A stretch of DNA of 64,000 nucleotides from Candidatus Gastranaerophilales bacterium (GCA_944324855.1 CALUXY010000002.1:1-64000); one strand, 5' to 3'; shown: positions 52,283 to 60,658, counted from the first letter of the stretch. Notes: generated by a model not told the origin, from the letters alone. Numbers and translations are program-made.

Positions 52283-53196
52283 CTACATTCTTTAAATTTG
52301 TATCTGATTGGTTTAAATCGGATTTATGTATATTTAAATACTTTTATGATGCGTTGGTTATAACTAACAATAATATAATACTTGCAACGCCTTTGATTGT
52401 ATTTGCAATGTTTTCCGGTATTTATTTGATGAAAACAACAGAGACTGCAAGACCTGCGATTGCAATAATACTGCTTTTGTTTTTTGCAATAACTGCGGTA
52501 TTTTTTGCAGGTTGGTTTTATACAATCAAACTGGCGGTTGATTCTTCTGATACGACAAAATTTATAAAGCCGGCTGCAAATACAGAGGAAGAAAAAAATT
52601 CGGAACGTCATACAGAAAATATGAATGATGATGCGTTTTATTTGCTAAAACAGTTTCCAACCGGTGTTGGGGAGTATTTTCTGCAATTCTTTTTTATGTT
52701 TGTCATATTTTTCTTGCTCTTAACTTTAGTAGTTCTTGTTAGTTATAAGCTTGCTTATATGCTTATCGGGAGTATAGGGATTTCTCGTCCTGAGCTTTTC
52801 CTTGCACTATCATCTCCGGATGAAATGTTAAAATTATTGATGTCATTGACGGAAGAACAAAAGATAAAACTAAGTAACTGGAATTTATTTTTCTTATTTA
52901 CAACGACTATGTACTCATTTATTATAATGTTTTGGGCTCCGGAAATTATTGAGAAAAAGGATTCGGTTATAAATGCATTTGTAAATTCAATAGCAAAACT
53001 GTTTAAAAAATTCTTTAAATCCCTTGTTATTTTTGCATACTTAACACTTTTATACTTTATTATATCTGTTATGTCGGCCCTTGTTGTATCCAATCTATGG
53101 GGATTTATATTTACAGTTATATATTTCTATTTTGTCGTTTATGCGGCTGTACTTGTGTTTCTATTTTACAAAAAAGAATTCAAAGATGAAGAATAA
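52267..53196 (+). CDS. Hypothetical integral membrane protein
   Basis: The 309-residue protein has about six hydrophobic helices, in two clusters (about 35-95 and 135-300), separated by a polar acidic loop (about 100-125). I do not recognise a family. It overlaps the preceding gene by 16 bases, with AAGGAG about 6 bases before its ATG, and overlaps miaA by 11 bases. This implies tight co-expression with unrelated housekeeping genes. Confidence 0.7.
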   Translation: MLGKIATFFKFVSDWFKSDLCIFKYFYDALVITNNNIILATPLIVFAMFSGIYLMKTTETARPAIAIILLLFFAITAVFFAGWFYTIKLAVDSSDTTKFIKPAANTEEEKNSERHTENMNDDAFYLLKQFPTGVGEYFLQFFFMFVIFFLLLTLVVLVSYKLAYMLIGSIGISRPELFLALSSPDEMLKLLMSLTEEQKIKLSNWNLFFLFTTTMYSFIIMFWAPEIIEKKDSVINAFVNSIAKLFKKFFKSLVIFAYLTLLYFIISVMSALVVSNLWGFIFTVIYFYFVVYAAVLVFLFYKKEFKDEE

Positions 53197-54034
53197 AGTA
53201 ATTGCAATTGCAGGTCCGACAGCAAGCGGGAAAACAAAACTTGCGATAGAAATGGCACAACAACTTGATACGGAAATTATTTCTGCGGATTCAAGGTTGG
53301 TTTATAAAGGGTTTGATATCGGAACGGCAAAGCCGACAAAAGATGAACAAAAACTTGTTAAACACTATTTGATAGATGTTGTTGAACCTGAAGTTGATTA
53401 TTCCGTAGCAGATTTTGCGGATGAGGCAGGCAAAATAATTGATGAAATCCATTCAAGAGGAAAAGTCCCTATTATTGCCGGCGGAACCGGACTTTATTTT
53501 AGAATACTTCTTGAAAACTATGATTTGCCGCGGCTTGAAGCTAACCCTGAATTACGGGCAGAACTTGAAACAAGAGATGTAGAAGATTTATATAATGAAC
53601 TTTTGAGACTTGATCCTAAAGCCGCAGAAAAAATTCACAAGAATAATAAAGTCAGGGTTATACGAGCTTTGGAGGTTTGTAAAATTCTTAACAAACCGTT
53701 TTCAGAAGCTTGTGGATTGAAAGACTCCGCATACGATGTCGAATGGATTTTTCCGAAAATTGAATCAAGAGAGGTTTTGTACGATAGAATTAACAAACGT
53801 GTTGATGTTATGATTCAGGACGGTTTGATTGATGAAACAAAGTATTTACTTGCAAAGCACGGCAGGATAAAGAATCTTGTTAATACAATAGGCTATCAAG
53901 AAATAATACAGTATTTAGATGGAATTTTAGATTTGAATACTGCAATTGAAACTATCAAACAAAATACACGCCGGTATGCTAAACGCCAGTTAACGTGGTT
54001 TCGTCGGAATCCAGAGCTTAATGTAAATATTTAG
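53186..54034 (+). CDS. miaA: tRNA dimethylallyltransferase
   Basis: MiaA prenylates A37 of tRNAs reading UNN codons. The 282-residue protein has the P-loop AGPTASGKTKLA, DSRLVYKGFDIGTAKP, GGTGLYFRIL and the C-terminal RRYAKRQLTWFRR. ATG 53186 is chosen because the P-loop then falls near residue 9, as is usual; upstream in-frame starts would add membrane-protein sequence. The 3' end overlaps the convergent gene at 54031 by 4 bases. Confidence 0.95.
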   Translation: MKNKVIAIAGPTASGKTKLAIEMAQQLDTEIISADSRLVYKGFDIGTAKPTKDEQKLVKHYLIDVVEPEVDYSVADFADEAGKIIDEIHSRGKVPIIAGGTGLYFRILLENYDLPRLEANPELRAELETRDVEDLYNELLRLDPKAAEKIHKNNKVRVIRALEVCKILNKPFSEACGLKDSAYDVEWIFPKIESREVLYDRINKRVDVMIQDGLIDETKYLLAKHGRIKNLVNTIGYQEIIQYLDGILDLNTAIETIKQNTRRYAKRQLTWFRRNPELNVNI

Positions 54035-54387
54035 GCTTGTTTATCAACTTTCGGTTGTTGAGGTTGTTCAGTGTTCGCGATAGCTTTTTGAACAGCTTTT
54101 CCGCCGGTCAGCATATTGGTGCCCAGCATCATACAAACACCGGCTGCCGGTACTGCTGCAATAAATTTAAGAACCCCTTTTTTTAATCCGGTGCCGGCCA
54201 ATGCTAAAACACCTGCACCAAGAGTTGCATATCCTAGGTTTACTTGGCTTTTAGCAAAAGATTTAAGCTTCGCTTTCCCCTCTTGAATTTTTGCAGCATC
54301 AGGAGTTTGAACGGAATTATTTGCTGCTGCAGCATTAAAGCTGGGGTTATAATTAAAAGCTTGTCCAAGTTTATTGATACTTACCAT
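54031..54387 (-). CDS. Small membrane protein with PSFN motif
   Basis: The 118-residue protein has an N-terminal NPSFNAAA motif like those in other lineage-specific proteins here, followed by a charged helix. Two Gly/Ala-rich hydrophobic segments follow (about 52-68 and 74-92, the first including LGAGVLALAGTGLKKG), which look like paired membrane helices. The tail is Gln/Pro/Lys-rich. No signal peptide is visible. Function is unknown. It is convergent with miaA and shares stop-codon bases with it. Confidence 0.55.
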   Translation of the reverse strand: MVSINKLGQAFNYNPSFNAAAANNSVQTPDAAKIQEGKAKLKSFAKSQVNLGYATLGAGVLALAGTGLKKGVLKFIAAVPAAGVCMMLGTNMLTGGKAVQKAIANTEQPQQPKVDKQA

Positions 54388-54641
54388 AAAACCTCCATAT
54401 CCTACACGTGTTTATTATAATGTAATAAAATAAATAATTTTGCTAGTATGAAAGTATTCTTTTACAAAAAGTAATAAAAAATGAAAAGGGGCTCTTCGCC
54501 CCTTTCCATTCAAGATGAACTAAATTCAGTATTTTTAACTGATATATATATAAAGTATTTTATTCCATGCTTATTGCATCATGTATTAATATTGTTACAT
54601 AACTACAAAATAAAAAAATCTCCGAAAAGTTATTAGTATTG
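54388..54641. other. Intergenic stretch with stem-loop 54485-54505
   Basis: Between the divergent small membrane protein and the rpsL promoter lies a strong 8-bp hairpin (AAAGGGGC/GCCCCTTT, 5-base loop). Its T-rich tail (TTTTCATTTTTT) reads on the minus strand, where no gene upstream would need it. A short leftward RNA from 54506-54640 is possible. No ORF was found. Confidence 0.5.
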
Positions 54642-54670
54642 TTGACAATAAAATTTGCTTGTAGTTAGAT
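54642..54670 (+). promoter_or_regulatory. rpsL-rpsG promoter
   Basis: A perfect TTGACA (54642-54647) is followed after 17 bases by TTAGAT (54665-54670). The resulting leader is about 70 nt and ends with AAGGAG before rpsL. Confidence 0.7.
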
Positions 54671-54746
54671 AGAATTATCTTAGTCGAAATTTTCGTGCTG
54701 GATTTGACGGCTCAAGATTGTGTTACAAGAAAAAAGGAGATAGGTA

Positions 54747-55124
54747 ATGCCTACAATGAATCAGCTTGTACGTCAAGAACGTAAAAAGCTAAAAGACAAA
54801 ACAAAATCTCCGGCTTTGATGAATTGTCCTCAAAGACGCGGAGTATGTACAAGGGTTTACACAACAACCCCTAAAAAACCAAACTCAGCACTTAGAAAAG
54901 TTGCCAGAGTCAGACTTACAAACGGTTTTGAAGTTACATCATACATTCCGGGTATCGGACACAACTTACAAGAACACAGTGTTGTTCTTATAAGAGGCGG
55001 CAGGGTTAAAGACCTTCCTGGTGTTAGATATCACATCGTTCGTGGTACTTTAGATACTGCAGGTGTTGCAAACAGAGCTCAAAGCCGTTCTAAATACGGA
55101 GCTAAAAAGGGAGGTAACAAATAA
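54747..55124 (+). CDS. rpsL: 30S ribosomal protein S12
   Basis: S12 sits at the decoding centre. The 125-residue protein begins [20 protein letters not shown] and has [18 protein letters not shown], the loop altered in streptomycin-resistant mutants, plus [17 protein letters not shown] in the usual place. Both loop lysines are the common wild-type residues. Shine-Dalgarno AAGGAG is present. rpsG follows with TAATG overlap. Confidence 0.98.
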   Translation: MPTMNQLVRQERKKLKDKTKSPALMNCPQRRGVCTRVYTTTPKKPNSALRKVARVRLTNGFEVTSYIPGIGHNLQEHSVVLIRGGRVKDLPGVRYHIVRGTLDTAGVANRAQSRSKYGAKKGGNK

Positions 55125-55594
55125 TGTCAAGACGTTCTAAACCAGAAAAAAGAATCCCGGCTCCTGATCCGATATATAACAACGTTGATATTTCTAAATT
55201 TATCAATAGAATTATGCGTCGCGGTAAAAAATCATTAGCAGAAAAAATCTTCTACGCTACTATGAAACGTATTGAAGAAAGAGTTAATGACAACCCGATT
55301 GAAGTATTCCAAAAAGCATTAGCAAATGCTACACCTCTATTAGAAGTAAAAGCTAGACGTATCGGTGGTTCTACTTATCAAGTTCCAATCGAAGTTAAGG
55401 CTGACAGAGGATTTGCTCTTGCATCTTCTTGGTTGATTGCTGCAGCTAAAAACAGAGGCGGTAAATCATTCATCGAAAAATTAACTAACGAATTGATGGA
55501 TGCTTCTAACGGCTCAGGTGCTGCTTGCAAAAAACGTGAAGATACTCACAAAATGGCTGAAGCTAACAAAGCTTTTGCTCACTACAGATACTAA
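55124..55594 (+). CDS. rpsG: 30S ribosomal protein S7
   Basis: S7 nucleates the 30S head on 16S rRNA. The 156-residue protein starts [20 protein letters not shown] and has INRIMRRGKKSLAEKI, EVKARRIGGSTYQVP and the C-terminal helical end AFAHYRY, as in typical S7. It overlaps rpsL by one base. In most bacteria fusA and tuf follow in the str operon; here a terminator comes directly after rpsG. Confidence 0.98.
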   Translation: MSRRSKPEKRIPAPDPIYNNVDISKFINRIMRRGKKSLAEKIFYATMKRIEERVNDNPIEVFQKALANATPLLEVKARRIGGSTYQVPIEVKADRGFALASSWLIAAAKNRGGKSFIEKLTNELMDASNGSGAACKKREDTHKMAEANKAFAHYRY

Positions 55595-55625
55595 TAGAAT
55601 ACTTTTGATATAGTATTTGACTTTT

Positions 55626-55657
55626 AAAGCTCTCATTTTTATGAGGGCTTTAATTTT
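55626..55657 (+). terminator. rpsG terminator
   Basis: An 11-bp stem (AAAGCTCTCAT with ATGAGGGCTTT, one G-T pair) and a TTTT loop are followed by AATTTTT, 31 bases after the rpsG stop. Confidence 0.88.
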
Positions 55658-55700
55658 TATTGGTGAATAGTGAGGAGTGAATGGGCTTTTTCATGTTATT

Positions 55701-55880
55701 ACGAATCGGGGTAAATGTGGAAGTAGAAATTAAAACTACATTATTTACCCCCGACGAAGTAATCTATTTTTTAAGATTGCCACGGCTTACGCCTTGCAAT
55801 GACAAACACGAAATATTGCTTCCCTAACGCCCGTAATGACTGATTTTTCGTCATTCTGAGCGGATGCGAAGAATCTCTTT
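55701..55880. repeat. Cluster of three palindromic intergenic repeats
   Basis: Element 1 (55706-55754) pairs TCGGGGTAAAT with ATTTACCCCCGA and has an inner GTAG/CTAC stem. Element 2 (55776-55800) pairs ATTGC with GCAAT around GGC/GCC. Element 3 (near 55849-55875) contains GTCATTCTGAGCGGATGCGA then AGAATCT, a sequence type widespread as a repeated palindrome in diverse bacterial genomes. Elements 2 and 3 are also roughly inverted to each other. They fill the gap between rpsG and the formyltransferase. Confidence 0.7.
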
Positions 55881-55895
55881 TGATAAGAATCTTAT

Positions 55896-56855
55896 TTACG
55901 GCTCAATAATTTCACCAATATGAATGTGTTTTAATGCTAATTTTGTAAAAAATCTGTTAATAGGGCCATATAGTTTCAAACCGCCGAGTCTTATTAGTTT
56001 ATTATCGCCGGTTACGATTGTGAGGCTGCGGTCTTTTTCGTTTACATCAACCACGCATCCTGCATCCGTATAAGGGGTTGTGTTGTCTGTAATTGTTATT
56101 TGATAAGGATTTGGGACAAACACACTTTTTCTCGTGAAAAAGTAAGTATTACTCCAGGGGTGTATACATCTTATTTGTGCCGATATTTTGGATGCATTAT
56201 CTTTAAAAAGTATTTCTGCATCAAAATCTGTTGAAAAATACGTTGCATTTGCTTCATTCTGTGCAATTGGAAATATAACGTCTTCCGACAATTTCTCCAA
56301 CAGTTCGCATATTGCTCCTCTGGCTTTTAAAACAGTTTTTGCCTTAAGTTCTTTACCTGTATCAGAAGGAGTAATTTCAACGGTTCTCTGATCAAGTATA
56401 GCCCCCGAATCAAATTTTTCATCCATCAGATGAAATGTTACGCCGCTTTGTTTTTCTTCGTGCAAAATTGTCTGCATATAAGGATTTGGACCTCTGTATT
56501 TAGGTAGGAGTGACGGATGAACGTTTATTGTAGCAATTTTAGGTATATCAAAAATTTCTTTTTTTATTTTTTCACTCCAAGAGGCTACAATCATAATATC
56601 CGGATTAAGTTTCAAAAGCTGCCGGCGGAATGATTCCGAATTTGCACTTTTAGCTTTTATCTCGTGTAGTTTATAGCTTTGAATGTAGTTGTAATCGCAG
56701 TCGGATAAAAAAATGTCTTTTAACCATCTTATAGGACGCGGGTATTTTACTCTGTCGTGACGGAATACACCGACAATTTGAGAGCCGGAATCAAGTGTTC
56801 CTGCAATCATATTTGTAAACATATCCCCGTAGCCGATTATTACAACTTTTAGCAT
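55896..56855 (-). CDS. Methionyl-tRNA formyltransferase-like protein
   Basis: The 319-residue protein has a formyltransferase domain with INVHPSLLPKYRGPNP near residue 108 (catalytic Asn and His) and MDEKFDSGAIL with the catalytic Asp near 147. An OB-like C-terminal domain (about 215-319, including IRCIHPWSNTYFF) follows, as in Fmt. The N-terminus (VVIIGYGDMFTNMIAG) lacks the usual FMGTPEFA motif, so it may be a diverged Fmt or a sugar/other formyltransferase. It overlaps ribF by 7 bases. Confidence 0.7.
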   Translation of the reverse strand: MLKVVIIGYGDMFTNMIAGTLDSGSQIVGVFRHDRVKYPRPIRWLKDIFLSDCDYNYIQSYKLHEIKAKSANSESFRRQLLKLNPDIMIVASWSEKIKKEIFDIPKIATINVHPSLLPKYRGPNPYMQTILHEEKQSGVTFHLMDEKFDSGAILDQRTVEITPSDTGKELKAKTVLKARGAICELLEKLSEDVIFPIAQNEANATYFSTDFDAEILFKDNASKISAQIRCIHPWSNTYFFTRKSVFVPNPYQITITDNTTPYTDAGCVVDVNEKDRSLTIVTGDNKLIRLGGLKLYGPINRFFTKLALKHIHIGEIIEP

Positions 56856-57712
56856 TCTTTGATATCCTTATTAATCTGTGCGGTTAATTCGTCAAGCGAA
56901 TTAAATTTCTTTTCGTCTCTAATTTTTTTTATAAATTTAATTTCAATATCAGTATTATATATGTTTTTGTCAAAATTTAAAATATGTGCTTCGACAACCG
57001 GTTCTAAATTTTCTCCGATTGTTGGTTTTTTCCCGAAGTTAACTATAGCTTTCGTATCGTTAATAGCTGCTGAATATGCGCCATAAGGAATTTGTATAAT
57101 TTTATCCGGATATTTTATATTTGCGGTCGGAAAACCTATTGTACGGCCAATATGGTTCCCGTGTATTACAGTTCCTTTGATTGAAAAATTATATCCCAGC
57201 ATTTTATTTGCGGATAATATATTACCGTTATTTAGATATTCTTTAATTTTAGAAGATGAAATAACCTCTCCATCCATTGTTTGAGGCGGGATTTCAACAT
57301 ATTTGTAGTTGTATTTGTCTTGATATTTTTTTAAAAATTCCGGGTTTCCTGCTTTGTTTTTTCCGAAGGTATGGTTAAATCCTGTCGAAATAACCGGCGG
57401 ATGAAAGAATTCATATAACATTTTCAGATATTCTTCGGCTGATATTTGCGAAAATTCTTCCGTAAAATCAAGTTCAAACAGGTAATCAACCCCTAATAAT
57501 GAAATCAATTTTGCTCTTTCATCTCTTGTTGTAATATATTTGTCGGAATTTTGAGCAAACGGGTGTTCTTTAAATGTTATGACTGCTGTTTTATTATTGC
57601 ATAGCGTTTTGGCGGCTTGGATAACTTTTCTATGCCCTGAATGCACTCCGTCAAAAAAGCCAAGAGCCAGAGAACAGTTGTTAATTTTCGTAAGTTTATC
57701 AAATATTTCCAT
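56849..57712 (-). CDS. ribF: Bifunctional riboflavin kinase/FAD synthetase
   Basis: RibF makes FMN and FAD. The 287-residue protein has the adenylyltransferase motif LGFFDGVHSGHRKVI near residue 16, ISSSKIKEYL, and the kinase domain with GNHIGRTIGFPTANI and NFGKKPTIG. There is no Shine-Dalgarno sequence; TATAAT (57720-57725 on this strand) ends 7 bases before ATG and overlaps the stop of the HD gene. A leaderless transcript is likely, although read-through from the HD gene is possible. Confidence 0.94.
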   Translation of the reverse strand: MEIFDKLTKINNCSLALGFFDGVHSGHRKVIQAAKTLCNNKTAVITFKEHPFAQNSDKYITTRDERAKLISLLGVDYLFELDFTEEFSQISAEEYLKMLYEFFHPPVISTGFNHTFGKNKAGNPEFLKKYQDKYNYKYVEIPPQTMDGEVISSSKIKEYLNNGNILSANKMLGYNFSIKGTVIHGNHIGRTIGFPTANIKYPDKIIQIPYGAYSAAINDTKAIVNFGKKPTIGENLEPVVEAHILNFDKNIYNTDIEIKFIKKIRDEKKFNSLDELTAQINKDIKEC

Positions 57713-57720
57713 AGGTTTAA

Positions 57721-58473
57721 TTATAATACAAATACTTCCCTGAATTTATCGGACATAAATTTATCAAATTCCTGCGGAGTTGAAGTTTTTGTACAGTGAT
57801 AATGAAATTCCGGATTAACGTTTGCTAAGTCCGCCTTTGCCATAATCATTGAGATTTCAGGAGAATGACATCTTTTTAAAACATCTTGTGCCGATATTGT
57901 TTTTTGGCAATAATCTTTGAACCATTCGTGATTTATTATGTCAGATATTATTTTCTCTTTTATTGGTGAAGGTTTAAGGATTTTTTCTGCGTATTCGGCA
58001 CTGACAAACTCATGTCCGTGGTCAATTATTCCTCCTTTTTTCCCGATATCGTGTAATAGAATTGCATATTTTAGAATTGTTTTGTTCTCCGGTGACAGGG
58101 TTTCGTATAGCGGATTTCTGTATGCTGACTGCAAAGTCTTTATTGTATGAATATCAACTGTATAAGCATGGGTTTTATGCTGATTTTTTCCTATGATTCC
58201 GACAAATTCAGGTATTTCTTTTAGAATATTGTCAAAATATTCCTTAAGATACGGTGATTCAAAGGTCGTTTTGTTGTTCAAAAAACGTTCAACATAAGGA
58301 TGTATTTTGGATTCGGAATTTAATTGAAGAAGTCCGTCAAATCCGTCCAGACCTTTTGTAATCCCGCATTTTACCCATTCAGATTCCGGGAAATTATTTA
58401 TATCCGTTATAAATTCTTCTCTAGTATATTCCAGCGGAATTTTATTGATATCAAATTCTGTTATTTTTTCCAT
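57721..58473 (-). CDS. HD-domain phosphohydrolase-like protein
   Basis: The 250-residue protein has the HD signature: His in HAYTVDIHTIKTL, the doublet in LLHDIGKKGG, DHGHEFVSAEYA and NHEWF, giving a metal-dependent phosphohydrolase site. Nucleotides or cyclic nucleotides are possible substrates. The ATG at 58473 is chosen because TATGAT (58480-58485) ends 6 bases upstream and no Shine-Dalgarno sequence is present. Further in-frame codons extend upstream across the pxpA promoter and are unlikely to be used. Confidence 0.75.
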   Translation of the reverse strand: MEKITEFDINKIPLEYTREEFITDINNFPESEWVKCGITKGLDGFDGLLQLNSESKIHPYVERFLNNKTTFESPYLKEYFDNILKEIPEFVGIIGKNQHKTHAYTVDIHTIKTLQSAYRNPLYETLSPENKTILKYAILLHDIGKKGGIIDHGHEFVSAEYAEKILKPSPIKEKIISDIINHEWFKDYCQKTISAQDVLKRCHSPEISMIMAKADLANVNPEFHYHCTKTSTPQEFDKFMSDKFREVFVL

Positions 58474-58542
58474 ATTTATATCATACCCTGAATGATATTT
58501 TTTTGTAGTATAATTAGGGTATAGTTTTAGTTGAGGTATTTT

Positions 58543-59337
58543 ATGCAAAAAACATTGGAAAGAAAGAGTGTTAAAACAATAGATTTCAATTGTGACCTTG
58601 CACAAGGTTACGGGGTTTATCGCAATAATAACGAATTAGAATTTTTAGATTACGTAAGTTCTGTTAATATATCCTGCGGGTTTCATGCCGGTGATCCTAT
58701 GACTATAAAAAGCGCACTTCTGGCTGCAAAAGAAAAGAATATAGTAATAGGTGCTCATATAGGATTTGACGATATTCAAGGATTTGGCTACAGACCGATT
58801 GAATTGACCGAAGATGAACTTGAAGCACTGGTGATTTATCAGGTCGGAGCATTATTATCTTTTGCGAAAGCGTATAAATTAGAAATAGAACATGTCAGAC
58901 CGCATGGTGCTATGTACAGACGTGCGGGCGAGGATTTCAGATTCGCAACTGTTCTTGCACGAGCAATTCAGAAAAGTTCTCAATGGCTTACATATTTTGG
59001 GCCTGCAGGTGATGTTACCGAAAAAATCGGTGATTACGTAAAAATCCCTGTTGCTCAGGAAATTATGCTGGATAAAGTGTATACTCCTGATTTAGCGGTT
59101 GATTATGATGTTCCGGATATTACTGATACGGAATCTTGCATAAAGAGGTTGCAGCATTTCTTACATACTTCTCAAATCGATAACAATGCAGAAGGCAAAA
59201 GCTATGTTGAGGCGGATACTATTCATTTTTCAAACAAGTATCCTAACTCATTAGAAATTTTACAGAATTCAAGAGCATTAATTACTCCTGAACCGGTTAA
59301 CTACGGAAAAGTTAAATTGTCAGGCTGGGTAGAATAA
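58543..59337 (+). CDS. pxpA: 5-oxoprolinase subunit A (LamB/YcsF family)
   Basis: PxpA works with PxpB and PxpC to hydrolyse 5-oxoproline. The 264-residue protein has DFNCDLAQGYG, VNISCGFHAGDPMTI, GAHIGFDDIQGFGYRP and VRPHGAMYRRA, the conserved stretches of the LamB/YcsF family. No pxpB or pxpC gene is adjacent, unlike the usual operon. ATG 58543 has GAGG 6 bases upstream; an in-frame TTG at 58531 includes that site and is rejected. Confidence 0.88.
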   Translation: MQKTLERKSVKTIDFNCDLAQGYGVYRNNNELEFLDYVSSVNISCGFHAGDPMTIKSALLAAKEKNIVIGAHIGFDDIQGFGYRPIELTEDELEALVIYQVGALLSFAKAYKLEIEHVRPHGAMYRRAGEDFRFATVLARAIQKSSQWLTYFGPAGDVTEKIGDYVKIPVAQEIMLDKVYTPDLAVDYDVPDITDTESCIKRLQHFLHTSQIDNNAEGKSYVEADTIHFSNKYPNSLEILQNSRALITPEPVNYGKVKLSGWVE

Positions 59338-59347
59338 AGGTATGAAT

Positions 59348-60658
59348 ATGAAAAAAAATATGATGAAAATTCCGAAAGATGCGGGATGGTTGATTCCCGG
59401 ATTGGAAGTAAAAAGATGGTTTGCTTTAATATTTTTAGGTTCAGTATTAATAATGATAGGGATACTGACTTTATCCAGCCCGCGTTCAGTATATAACTTC
59501 TTAAGTTATTTAAAATCAATGGCATCTGCTGATGTTCTTGCAGTTGCAGTAATAATTGCAGGGACAATACTTTTCTTTAAAGGCTGGCAGAAAACAAACC
59601 TTTCTATGCTTGATTTAAGAAACGGGCGTGAGAAAGAAACGATGCTTGAAGCATTATATCGCCGCAAAAAGCTTAATAAAGGTCCTAAAATTGTTGCAAT
59701 CGGCGGTGGTACTGGACTTTCAATGCTTTTAAAAGGAATAAAAGGTATTACAAACAATATTACTGCGGTTGTAACCGTTGGTGATGACGGTGGAAGTTCC
59801 GGACGTTTAAGAGAAGAATTAGGCGTTTTGCCGCCGGGTGATATAAGGAACTGTATTGCAGCGCTGGCGGATGATGAAGACCTTGTAACAAAACTTTTCC
59901 AATATCGTTTTAAAATAGGTGAAGGGTTAAAAGGACACAGTTTTGGAAACTTATTTTTGACAGCTCTTTGTTCAATTACCGGTGATATGGTAAGAGCGGT
60001 TAAAGAGTCTTCAAATGTTTTATCAATAAGAGGACGTGTGTTGCCTTCTACTCTTGATAATATGAAACTTGCTGCAGAAATGGAAGACGGCAGAATTATT
60101 CACGGGGAATCGGCCATTCCTGAAGCAGGCGGAAAGATAAAAAGATTATTTACAGAGCCTGCCGAGTGTAAAGCTTTACCGGAAGTTATTGATGCAATCC
60201 ATGATGCAGACTTAATAATCATGGGACCGGGAAGTTTATATACAAGTGTTATTCCAAACCTTTTAATAAAAGAGATTGCGGAAGCTGTTGCAAAATCTAA
60301 TGCCAAAAAGATTTATGTATGTAACATAATGACTCAAAAGGGCGAAACTGATAACTATTCTGTTGCAAGTCATGTTAATGCATTAATCAACCATGCCGGA
60401 AGCCGTGACATTTTGGATGCAGTTTTAGTAAATAACAGTCTGCCGACAGAACTTTCACCGACTTATGCAAAATACGGTTCATATCCTGTTGTACTTGATA
60501 TGGAAAATTTGACACCGATTGGGGTAAAAGTTGTGACTGGAAACCTTTTGGAAGAAGAAGAAAGTAAAAACGGACTTATCAGACACAGCTATCATAGAGT
60601 TGCACGGGCTATATATTACTGGTATAAACGCCAATTGAAAGAAGATAAGAAGAAATAA
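59348..60658 (+). CDS. yvcK: YvcK/CofD-like protein with N-terminal membrane helices
   Basis: YvcK (gluconeogenesis factor) binds UDP-sugars and influences wall synthesis and morphology. After two membrane helices (about 22-45 and 63-82), the cytoplasmic domain has AIGGGTGLSMLLKGIKG, TVGDDGGSSGRLREELG, PPGDIRNC and MGPGSLYTSVIPNLL. The anchored form is typical of Cyanobacteria and relatives, while Bacillus YvcK is soluble. ATG 59348 is favoured over 59342 because AAAGG (59336-59340) then has a proper 7-base spacing. It overlaps panB by one base. Confidence 0.9.
   Translation: MKKNMMKIPKDAGWLIPGLEVKRWFALIFLGSVLIMIGILTLSSPRSVYNFLSYLKSMASADVLAVAVIIAGTILFFKGWQKTNLSMLDLRNGREKETMLEALYRRKKLNKGPKIVAIGGGTGLSMLLKGIKGITNNITAVVTVGDDGGSSGRLREELGVLPPGDIRNCIAALADDEDLVTKLFQYRFKIGEGLKGHSFGNLFLTALCSITGDMVRAVKESSNVLSIRGRVLPSTLDNMKLAAEMEDGRIIHGESAIPEAGGKIKRLFTEPAECKALPEVIDAIHDADLIIMGPGSLYTSVIPNLLIKEIAEAVAKSNAKKIYVCNIMTQKGETDNYSVASHVNALINHAGSRDILDAVLVNNSLPTELSPTYAKYGSYPVVLDMENLTPIGVKVVTGNLLEEEESKNGLIRHSYHRVARAIYYWYKRQLKEDKKK

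Noticed and set aside
53081..53185. Upstream start for miaA
   Set aside because: It would add 35 hydrophobic residues that are an out-of-frame reading of the preceding membrane protein.
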